Source: Knoxdaviesia capensis (Eukaryota; Ascomycota; Sordariomycetes; Microascales; Gondwanamycetaceae). Taken from it: a stretch of 64,000 nt of DNA. How positions within the stretch are numbered: position 1 is the stretch's first letter; every line of letters starts with the position of its first letter. The notes beneath the pieces are model-generated. The model saw nothing but the letters and a program-made list of their open reading frames with translations, did not search any database and was not told the origin of the DNA. Shown here piece after piece: positions 22,933-32,360 of the stretch. The position numbers and the translations under genes were made by a program. The stretch is from positions 4,143,541-4,207,540 of the forward strand of contig LNGK01000008.1 in the NCBI GenBank assembly GCA_001510575.1, read 5' to 3'.

Positions 22933-24784
22933 TTAATGAGCAAACCGGAAATCCAGTCTCTTCATGCCCTCATCGCGAGTGGTCGCGATGTACTCACTCT
23001 GCTGCTCCTTGGTCAGCTCACCCCACCGGCGATCTCGCAGCTTGTTCCGCCAGATATAGAACAGCTTCACCGCGTAAAAGAGCACGATGTTGAACACCGA
23101 GATGCCGAGGATGATACGGTTTCCGCGGCGGTACAGCGGCTTGTCGTCATCGCGGTAGATCTGCGACGAGCCGATGTTTCCTGTCTGCACGAAGATGTTG
23201 TACAGCGCGGCACTGACGGCACGGGTGCGCACCGAGTTACTGTTCTTCGCATTCCAGCCGACGAGGATAGCGTGGCAGTAGGGGTAACTGAGGATACCAG
23301 TCAACACGGCATAACGGACCCACGGGTTTGCGTTGTCGGGGAGCAGCACTAGGGCGAGGATCCACGGGAACATCCAGATGTTGGACGACGACGAGATGAT
23401 GGCGCGCTCCTTGAACTTCTCGGACACCCAGGTGATGATGAGCAGGTTGATGAGGAACATGAACTGGCCGGGGATGGCGAGAAGATTGGCGTGGAACACA
23501 CTGAAGCCGAGCTGGCGCAGGATGTACGACAGGTAAGTTCCCGGCGGCGACGGGGGCACGTAGGCGGTCAGGCCAATCATGTACAGCGGCCACTGCTCCC
23601 AGTCCTTGACGGCACTCCACAGCAGCTTCAGACCGACACCCTGGCGGTTGTTCATGTCGCCCTTGCTGGGGTCATCGCGCAGCAGCCGGTTGACCATGAT
23701 GTACTCCTCGCGGTCGGTGAACCAGCCCGACTTGCCGCGGAACCAGTTCTTGGTCTGCGTCGGGCCGGGCGGCATCCGGCCCCACGAGAACACGCCGACG
23801 AGCACGGTCGGGATGGCCTCGATGATGAAGAGCCACTGCCAGCCGCTCAGGCCGGCCAGGCCGCGCATCTGCAGCACACCGGCCGCGACTAGCGAGCCGA
23901 CGATGTTGCACGTGCTGAGGGCGGTCCAGAACCACGCCAGCCGCACCGGTAGCTCGTTGGACTTGTAGAAGTAGGTCAGCCACAGCACCACGTCCGGGAT
24001 GAAGCCACCCATAAGCAGGCCGAGAATGGCACGCGTCACGTAGTATCCTTCGCGAGTGGACAGCGCAGCCTGGGAGCCGGCTACCACCGACCAGGACACA
24101 ATCAGGAACGGGATCCAGATATCGGCTCCGAGCTTCTTGCTGATTAGACCGCTGGGAAGCTCGGCTGCAAGGAACGACAGAAGGAAGATCTGTCTAGGGG
24201 TTAGTTGTGTTTCCATTTGGAGATGGTGGAACGGGAGAAACGAACCGTCTGGCCATTGTTGAAGTCATTGGTGTTCATTCCAAGCTCGGGAAGCTAGATA
24301 CATTTGATCGCCACTGTTAGATTGGCAAATTAAGACTGTAAAAGTAATAGGATACGGGAATGCTTACCATGTTGTCGGAGATGGCACGGTTGATGCTCTT
24401 TCGGTGCAGATCCAAACTACAGAACATAATCCACGCCCAGAGAACGATTTTCCAATCGATCTATCGACAGAAGATGTGTTAGTAGTTATTCCTACTCACT
24501 TCAGCACAACTAGAACTCAGAGTTGCATGAAAAACACTGACCTTTCTGAGCAGTCTCCGCTCCTCCTCAGCAGTCCAAGTGTAATTGGGATCCAGCCGGT
24601 GCCGGTTCTCATAGTTGGCCTTCTCGTATATCTTGGTCCAGTACTGCAGTGTCGCCGGATCCTTGAAGATATGGTCCTCGCTGGACCCATAGCCCTTCGA
24701 ATCCTGGTTGCTCGGGATCGACGGCTGGTCCAGCGACGACACCGAGGTGGCCGTCTGGTACGGCGACTTCTTGTCGTCAGCCAT
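22933..24784 (-). CDS. MFS transporter, allantoate permease (Dal5)-like
   Basis: There are four exons on the minus strand: 24542-24784, 24368-24460, 24246-24293 and 22933-24189. All are in phase and the product is 546 aa. It is an MFS carrier of the anion:cation symporter family: a cytosolic Ser-rich N-terminus; TM1 in IDWKIVLWAWIMFCSLDLH; the short exon LPELGMNTNDFNNGQT; then IFLLSFLAAELPSGLISKKLG and GYYVTRAILGLLMGGFIPD. About twelve TM segments follow. The usual substrates are small organic anions such as allantoate, ureidosuccinate, nicotinate or related vitamins; which one cannot be read here. The acceptor ACAG at 24190 was chosen because it restores GQTIFLL, typical of the family. The start is taken at 24784: the ATG at 24940 lies only 7 bp after a TATA box and is probably not transcribed. 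Confidence 0.9.
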
Positions 24785-24946
24785 CACGGAGGGAGAAGAC
24801 AACGACGATGATGAGTGGGACGTAGAAAATGTGCGGTAGGTGAGATTGTCTGTGTCTCTGTCTCTGCCACTGTCACTCTGGCGCGGTTGGAGTGGTTTGG
24901 ATTCGTCTGAGTCCTGGGTTCTTGAATCGGAGGGGCGCATCGTGGG

Positions 24947-24954
24947 AATATATA
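24947..24954 (-). promoter_or_regulatory. TATA box of permease gene
   Basis: The minus-strand sequence TATATATT lies about 165 bp before the chosen ATG at 24784 and only 7 bp before the ATG at 24940. This decides in favour of the shorter protein. Confidence 0.5.
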
Positions 24955-26262
24955 GATTGGGAACGCAAACACAGAATGCAGTTCCTTGGTTCTCAACAGG
25001 GCTCTTTCTAGTAGTGGCTAGAGGCGTGTGAGTAGTATTTCCCCATCCGCCAATATTATCACCCAACAGTCCCGTTTTAAGCCTAGGTTGCTGCGAGGAT
25101 ATCGCTGTTGCCACCACTTCCTCCTTGGCTGTCGTGGATGCGCCTGCGGGACTAACTTCGGGGACACTTTTTGGTTCTCCCCCACGTCCTGAACGTCGGT
25201 CAAGAAGGGTTAGGAAGAAACCGAAAGTGGTGGTACGAGGCCGAGGCCCGTGGAGGCTCGAAGTGGAATGGGCAGAGAGAGAGGAGGAAAAAAGTTCTTT
25301 ATCTGAGGTTGCAGGTTGGTTGCAAGGTTTAACTTTTCGAGTCAACCTTTTCTTCTCTGTGACCAGACTTCTTCTGATACGTTCAGGGATCCAGACAACA
25401 TGTGAGGATAATGGCCGGGGCTTGGAGTCTTTTTGAGGAAAGCTGGGTTGCCGGATGGCAACATTCTCTCAGCTGTTCACACCATTCTCACGCCTTTGGA
25501 GAAGGTCCACGAAATTACGATTCAGGCCAGAGTGTTCTGCTCTTCCATGGTCATGAAGACGCGAACTCCCCTTGTACTCTGTTATAAAATGTATGTCTCG
25601 TGAGAGTGTGGAGGTGAATGACAGAATGTCTCACCTGCATTTTCCCTCTGGTCCTCTCTATATTCTCCTGCCCCGATCATGGATGCCGCGGGTATGTCCC
25701 CCGGGCAACTTTCTCGGAGTGGCTCTTTTTTCTTCTTATCTATGGTGCAATACGGCGCACGTATTACCATGTTTTTGCCTCCGGAGAGCATGGGTCAAGC
25801 ACACACCGGCACACAGATGCGGGCGGATCGGTGATACCACTGTCGTGTTCTGGCGGACCTGAGGCTATGCGAAGCGAGAAAAAAAGTTTTCTGTTTCTCG
25901 GCTACTATCTTGGCTATTCAGCAAATGCTCCAGATCCGTATTGTTTTCTGGGTATATTTCAAGTGTTCTCTTGGAGTTTCCATGCCGTGCATCCCGGCGC
26001 GTATGTTGCTTGAAAAATGGTTGGCACCGATCACGTATTTGATGTACAGATGGTATGCTTCGAAATTTAATCACAAAAGTCTACCAACCATGTCTCTGTA
26101 TACGATGGGTACATCGGGCCCCCGGAAAGATTTCCAATTACCGTTTGCTGTGGAGGTCGGTGGTGGTGGTGGAGCCTGTCATATTCTCTGATATCTCAGC
26201 CAGATGAGGTGATTTTGTGAAGATTTCGCATTATATTAGGACTTTTGTGACCAACAAGTTAG

Positions 26263-26285
26263 CTATCTGCGCTTGTTGCAGATAG
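26263..26285. promoter_or_regulatory. Perfect inverted repeat with two GATA-factor sites
   Basis: CTATCTGC and GCAGATAG form 8-bp arms around a 7-bp spacer. Each arm contains AGATAG, which fits the HGATAR site of fungal GATA factors (AreA, SreA, light regulators). It lies about 1.5 kb from the permease and 1.1 kb from swc5. Confidence 0.45.
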
Positions 26286-27401
26286 TACGGCACAGGAAAG
26301 CCATCAGCGTAGCATTCATAAAATCAGGTCAAATGATACGTCAAATGTTATAACTTTTGTCATGGCATTTATGTCCTTCATTTGCGGTTTCCGGAGGATG
26401 AATGCTGTTGGAGAGGCCTTGCCTTGCACGTGAAGATGTGGTAGATCGGGTTCAACCCTTATTATGACCGACATCGCTCACTTGCCCAGGCTTCTTCCCC
26501 GTACCAGGCTGTGCCCGACCTAGCGGGGGTACAGCTTCTGAGCTGCACAAGAACCAAGAGTTTAGACATTCGCAATAGTTTGTGAAAATTAGAACTTCCC
26601 AACCTCGCCGAACTCCACACCTGTCAAAGGCGTGTGGTGAGCTCCGGGATTCACCTTGACAGCTGAGCCGTGTTGGATGTCGAATGGGGGGGAGGAGGCG
26701 GAATCGAAGCCGGAATAGGAAATGTCGGCATGAGAATTACGGGATGTTTTTAGGTATCTGTGACATTTGCTTCTGAAAAGAGACACGCCGCTCAGATGAG
26801 AGTTTGGGGGGGTGCAGAAAACCTGGATGTCGGATGCCAGGAAATTCCGGCCCAACGGTATCGACTCTGAGGTTCATGTGCCATGCACAGTATCCGAAGA
26901 TCATCGCTGCAGTTTTTTTTAGTACTGTCCAAATCATGGTGTGTTCCTTTTATTCTTCGTCGGCTGTGTCTCTTTGAAACCGGCAACGGCGTGTGAAGGT
27001 TTGCCGTGGATCCGGCGCCGGACCCACAATTCCCGGGATTTTTATCCCTGACCGAGAACTGCGGGACGGACGTGAAAGTCATCAAGGCGAAATAACCGAA
27101 CATCCCGAAATATGCCTTTGAAATTCTTCTCATTCATTTATCTCCACCTAAGCGGAACTAGAACGGACTTGCGGATAATCACAGACGGTTCCTACAAGCT
27201 GTAGTAGCTCCCAGACTGTGACACATGTAAACCCTAAACAGAATATGGGCCATAAGTGTGTACGCATTCATCCAATATTTTTCTGATTATGTATTGTGTT
27301 TGCCTTCCTCACTTCGGTTTCTTTTGATGCTGCTTTTTTCTTTTTTTTTTCATCCGTTCCACCTCAACGTCAGCACAGCGCAACCTCCATTTTTATTAGA
27401 G

Positions 27402-28549
27402 ATGCCTCCTCCAGCAGGCAACCCGATCAGTGACGACGAGGATAATGACTACGCGTCGTCCGATGACTCCGACTTTGCGCCCGATGACATCGGCGGCAAC
27501 GACCCCGCGGCCGGCGACGACTCGGACGGCGATGAGAGCGACGCGGACTCTCACGATACCGGCGTGACCGGTGCGGGCGGCCAGCGAAAACGGCGGCGTC
27601 AGGATGATGGCGAGGCGGACGATGCTGGCTTTGAGAACTCGGGCGATGAAGCCGTCATCCAGAAGGCGGCGCGCAAACGGCGGAAGAAGGCCCCGGCTGG
27701 CGCTGTCGCTGGGGACCAGGCTGAGGAGGGCATTGTTATCAAGACGAGAAGCATGCGTGCGGCTGAGTGAGTTTGATGGTTCAGCTGCAGATATCTGGCT
27801 TTGTTTGACGCGATACTAACGGCCACGGCCACTCTCATGTTAGAAAGGAAGAGCGCCGGCACATTGTGCCCACCGGCCCTGTGACGGTTGACATCGACGC
27901 CTTGTGGCAAAGCATGGTGTCCGGGCCGAAATCCACTCCTTCCAAGCCCGATCTCCCAACCGACTCGAACATCGAAGTCCCGGCAACTCCACCCGACAAG
28001 CCGACCCTGCCGGCCGCACCGGCCGCCTCATCGGAAACCATACGTATCAAACGCAAGTACAACTTTGCAGGCAAAGTGCACGTCGAAGAGAAGGTCGTCC
28101 TGCGCGACTCAGCCGAAGCACGCCTGTACCTGGAGTCTCTGGAAGGCGGCGCAGAGGCAGCAGCCGACGAGAACGAGCCCAACGACGACGATGTCCTACA
28201 GAAACAGCCGCCGCGGCGCGCGTTCCGCTCAGCCTTTGAGCCGGTGCTCGAGCCGCTTGCCCAGCGCGGCGACCTGAACCTCGGCATGACCGCACGCCTT
28301 ACCGCGCGCGCCGCGGCAGCGGGCGATACCGGCGCTGCGAAGAAGCTCACGACGGTCGAGAAGTCGCGCATGGACTGGGCGGGCTTTGTGGACCGCGAGG
28401 GCATCAAGGACGAGCTGGCACTTGCCGGGAAGAGTAAGTCGTCGTTTGCTGCGCGGCAGGATTTCTTGGCGCGCAGTGAGGCGAAGCGGGATGAGGAGGC
28501 CCGAAGAGCGCGGGTGGCAGCCGCGGCATTGGCATCGGCGAAGGTGTAA
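27402..28549 (+). CDS. swc5: Swc5, SWR1-complex subunit (BCNT domain)
   Basis: There are two exons, 27402-27766 and 27844-28549, giving 356 aa. The 77-nt intron has GTGAGT..TTAG ends and joins in phase 2 to read RAAEKEERRHIVP. The N-terminal 80 residues are acidic (DDEDNDYASSDDSDFAPDD). A basic patch follows (KRRRQ, KAARKRRKK). The C-terminal 80 residues are the BCNT-C domain: TVEKSRMDWAGFVDREGIKDEL, then KSKSSFAARQDFLARSEAKRDEE. Swc5 is needed by the SWR1 remodeller to exchange H2A-H2B for H2A.Z-H2B, and the acidic region binds histones in yeast. Identity is confident from the BCNT signature. Confidence 0.93.
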
Positions 28550-28802
28550 CTGGGGCTGTAGGAATACACACAAGGGACGTTTTTCTTCATTTTTGTGGGC
28601 GTTTTCGTTTCTTTACATGGTTCACGGTTGGGGGGCGTTCGTCATTGGGCATCTGTGGTCTACTCTTGGATTTCATGTTGTGTATTATACTGGGGTCGTT
28701 TTGTGGGCGTAAGGCGACGCAATGATACCTACGTCTGTTGATGACGCTATATAATCGTGGCACCCCGGTGTGCTATGCAACGTATTGGTCTGTGCACACA
28801 CC

Positions 28803-29784
28803 CTATAACCTTGACTTGGGGTCAACAATGGCAATATCCTGGAACGGGATGCCAAGGAAGGCATACAGGAAGTGAAATCTAGGAGGACATCGGTCAGTAT
28901 ACCTGTATAATCACGGTGAGTCCCCAGAGAGCAAAACAAACCTATCGCTACCGAAGAACGGCTCCGACTCGCCCGCCTCATTGGTAGCCCACAGCCACGG
29001 CATGCCAAACGCCCCGCGCTCCAGCGCCTCGTCATTCGCCGCTTTCAACGCGGCCTTGACCTCCGGCGACCCCGCCCCATCGAGGATCCGCACGACGTCC
29101 TCCGCCGAGAACGCATGCCCGGAGCCGTTTTCCCCCGGCACGCGCGCGAGTAGGACCGCCAGCTCGGCGGGCACGTTCAGGTCTTCGCCATGCGGCGGGG
29201 TCCAGAACACGCGGAACATCTCGGCGATGGTGGCGATGAGGGCGGCGGGCCCGTGGACGCGCTTGATAAAGTGCAGGGTGCGCAGCGGGAGCAGGGTCTT
29301 TGCGCGCACGAAGAAGTCGCCCGGGGGTTGGCACAGCTCCGGGAGGCCAAGGCGCGCGGCCGATCGGGAGGTGTCGAAGGGGAGGTATTGGGCTTTCGCG
29401 GGAAGCATCCAGGGCGGGCGGTTCCCTGCAGGGGTTAAGCTGGGTTAGGTGAGGCGGAATGGGTTTGATAAGGGGACTCACGAACCTGAACCGGCGTTGA
29501 TGGCGCCTAGGAGCACTGGGTGGAAGCTGGATGGGGAGTAGAATGTCAGTGAAAGCAGATAATATCAAGTAACAGAGACAACTCACTCTATTTCCACGCC
29601 ATATCCTTTTAGCTTCTCGATGTTGGAGGTCAAGTCGGCAAACGCGAAGTAACTGTACAGAGACGCTGGACGGGGACACTTGACATTAGCATCGGCCACA
29701 TATCATCAGGAATAGTGATAGTCAAGAGATCAGATTGGAAAAGCTCGTACCGATGTCAAAGTAGAAGTCGATTCGTCGGCCCAT
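28803..29784 (-). CDS. Kappa-class glutathione S-transferase (DsbA-like), PTS1
   Basis: There are five exons on the minus strand: 29751-29784, 29587-29665, 29486-29526, 28942-29425 and 28803-28878. Phases close perfectly and the product is 237 aa. The fold is the thioredoxin/DsbA type of GST-kappa and 2-hydroxychromene-2-carboxylate isomerase. Motifs: FYFDIASLYSYFAF, where Ser13 aligns with the catalytic Ser of GSTK1; LLGAINAGSGNRPPWMLPAK; RGAFGMPWLW with the cis-Pro; and FFGSDRFHFL. The C-terminus is DPKSRL, a canonical PTS1, and human GSTK1 also ends in a peroxisomal signal. The likely role is glutathione-dependent detoxification in peroxisomes. It shares a promoter with the HSDL2-like gene, whose product ends in the same four residues. 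Isomerase activity is the alternative. Confidence 0.9.
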
Positions 29785-30327
29785 CTTAGCTGATTAGTCC
29801 TCGACAAATCGAAAAGTTCACTGGTAAACGAGGTGTGACGGAACGCGGATCTTAAATGGCCTCCGGCCCCAAGAGAATGTCAACCGCGGGAATCAATTCC
29901 CGAAAACCCAGAGAAAAATTGCCCCGGAACCAGAAGCATACATCCACGAATCTCGCGATTTGCAGTAAATTACATTACCGATCTGGCGTGCAATCGAGAA
30001 TGCGATTATGTCATGAAGTGCGGTTGGATTTGTGGGGGACACAGAGTGCAGGAGCGACCGAAGACCGGACTTCCCCAGATTTGGGGGATCTTTAAAACCT
30101 CGGCTGTATTTTGGGGGGATTTAGCGCCACGCGGCCCGCGCTTGTTCGGTCAATGACTCAATCTTGGCCATTGAAGCGTTACCCGCCCTGCCGCTGTGAT
30201 CAGTAATCGCCGGCTACAGGTTTTTGGAGATATATAACAAGCAGCCCGGTAATTGAAACGTTGAGGGATCGGCAGATACTCGCTGCTCTTCATCTTCGTG
30301 GACATATGTGATCAGATCCTTAAAATC
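29785..30327. promoter_or_regulatory. Bidirectional promoter of the peroxisomal pair
   Basis: This is 543 bp between divergent start codons. It contains TATATAA at 30231-30237, about 90 bp before the + gene, and CCTCGG at 30098-30103, the hexamer bound by FarA/FarB at fatty-acid and peroxisomal genes in Aspergillus. An ATGTGA start-stop lies at 30306-30311 in the + leader. Co-regulation is inferred. Confidence 0.6.
30306..30311 (+). promoter_or_regulatory. Minimal uORF (ATG-TGA) before HSDL2-like gene
   Basis: An ATG followed directly by TGA ends 16 nt before the main ATG. Such start-stop elements can slow scanning ribosomes. It matters only if transcription starts upstream of it, as the TATA box suggests. 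Confidence 0.4.
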
Positions 30328-31553
30328 ATGTCTCTGTCTTCAAGCCCCGTGGCGGTCGTGATCGGCGCATCGCGCGGAATCGGGCGGCAGATTGCGGTTG
30401 ACCTTGCGGCAAACGGGTATTCAGGTACGTTCATTCCTATGCTGTGTACATTAGGGTTCTTACAGTGGGTTTGTGGCTGACGTGCGGTCCATGCAGTGGT
30501 GGTGGCGGCCAAATCCCGCAGTGATGCAGCCACCGTGCACCCGTTCCCGCCAGACCCGAACTCCTCGGCATCGACGGTTGATACCGTGGCCCGGGAGATT
30601 ACGGCGGCGGGCGGCGTGTCGACGGCCGTGCAAGTCGATGTGCGGGACGTGGCCAGCGTTGACGCGCTGATCGCCCAGACGATTTCCGTACGTTCCGCAT
30701 ACTCCCGTTCCCTTCCCTCTCTCTTGGGTCCTCTTCCAACTCAGCGAAAGTACTGACACCCACCACAGCGATTCGGCCGCCTCGACATGCTGGTCTACAA
30801 CTCCGGCGCAATCTGGTGGGCCCCGGTGGCCCGCACGCCCGTGAAGCGCTTCCAGCTGATGCAGCGCGTGAACCCGGAGGGCCTGTACGCCGCGGTGCAA
30901 GCTGCGCTCCCGCACCTGCTCGCCCCCAAGCCCCAGACCAGCGGGAACGCCCCCGAGCCGCGCATCATCGCGATATGTCCGCCGATCTACTCGCGCTTTT
31001 TCCGCGGCAAGACGGCCTACGCTATGGGCAAGGTCGCCATGAGCGTGCTTGTGAAGGGGCTCGCGATGGATTTCGGGCGTGAGGGTCGCGCTGATATTGC
31101 GATCTCGGGGCTGTGGCCCGCCGTGGTACGTCCCGTTTCCCCCTCGCCCCTCCCCCCGCCTTCTCTCATCATGTAGAGCTAACACCTTAAACGCAGGCCA
31201 TCGAATCCGCCGCCACCGCCCAATTCACATCTCCGGAGGCCGGCCCCGCGGGTGCCCAAATGCTGCTCGATCTCCGCCGCGCAACCATCTTCTCGGACGC
31301 CGTGCTGGCCATCGCACGCGCCCCGGCCGCAGTGGTCAACGGCGCGCTGCTCCTGGACGAAGACTTCCTGCGCGACTTTGCCGGTGTGGTCGAGTTCTCG
31401 CGCTACGACGTGGTGCCCCGCGTCGGCAAGTTTGCCGGCGCGCCGCCGCCGCGGCGCATCATGCCGCTCAAGCTGCCCGATCTGACCGTCGACGAGCAGG
31501 ATGATGAGGGCATGCGGCATGACAGTTCCACACGGGACAAGTCAAGGCTATGA
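30328..31553 (+). CDS. HSDL2-like short-chain dehydrogenase, PTS1
   Basis: There are four exons: 30328-30424, 30497-30687, 30769-31125 and 31197-31553, all in phase, giving 333 aa. It is a Rossmann-fold SDR: the cofactor loop is GASRGIG at 13-19, the structural motif is YNSGA near 106-110, and the active-site Y180xxxK184 lies in KTAYAMGKVAM. The usual catalytic Ser position, 13 residues before the Tyr, falls in ICPPIYSRFF and is Pro/Cys, as in HSDL2-type relatives that have an SPP-like segment. ISGLWPAV-AIESAAT also matches that family. The C-terminus is DKSRL, a PTS1 signal; human HSDL2 is peroxisomal and linked to fatty-acid metabolism. The SCP2 domain of animal HSDL2 is absent. The substrate is unknown. 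Confidence 0.9.
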
Positions 31554-32360
31554 AGGGACACCGGACCCGGTTCGATGGTGTGTACGAATAAATTTGCGTG
31601 TGCTTTATCAAATATACATAAACATCACTGGAGGCCATTGATGATATCACGTGGCCGCAACGGGATGTATTTCAGAATTATTCACTGAGAGAAAAAGGCT
31701 CCCTTTCACCAGCCATATGCGTACATGTCCCCCTAAAACACAAATGATGAAAAGCCAATTTTGTACAGAACCATCAGAAAAGTCGCCTCTGGAAACAGAA
31801 CACACCTACTCGGCTAAAAGAACACGAGACTATAAGAACAGATTCAAGTACCAAACCCGTAGGACTGAATCACTGGTCCCCGAAAGAACAAAATCAGAGA
31901 GGAAAGGATGAAAGCCCCCGAAAGGGCCCGAGCAGACACGATGGACCAGAAACACACCACACACACACACACACAAACAAACCGAAGATACATGAAGATT
32001 AGAACGGGAGAAGAGGGAAGCATGCAAAGGAAAAACTCATGGAGTAGTCGAAACACTAAAGGGTGAGATAAAGCAGAAAACGGAGCGCAAATGACACGAA
32101 GAAACGCCAAAGTTCTCAAACCCACCAACGGAAAACAACCGATATCCACGTCCCTCCCAACTGCAAACAAGACTTTCCGTTCGTCGATAAAACACAGTCA
32201 GACCGAAAAGAAGAAAGAAGCCACTGCTGAGAAAAACAGCACGAGAGGCTTCATCAACACCCGAGTGCAGAGAAAAGAAAGAAGAGAAAAAACCTCCCGT
32301 CCCCAATCTTTAGCGAACCAAAGGAAAAAGAGCGAGAGAAGAAGAACGCGAGCCTGAGAC
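31554..32360. other. Convergent 3' flanks
   Basis: This region lies between the HSDL2-like gene (+) and yta7 (-). It is purine-rich with an (AC)n run at 31959-31974. No gene is seen. Confidence 0.6.

Larger units (their letters stand above)
24785..27401. other. Divergent intergenic region, transporter / swc5
   Basis: This 2.6-kb stretch separates the transporter (-) from swc5 (+). It holds the transporter TATA box near 24950 and a perfect inverted repeat with paired GATA sites at 26263-26285. No gene is convincing; open frames are short and lack motifs. Confidence 0.6.

Noticed and set aside
24785..24940. A longer N-terminus for the permease (start at 24940)
   Set aside because: It lies 7 bp after a TATA box, so the ATG at 24940 is probably not in the mRNA. 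The 24784 start gives a family-like length.
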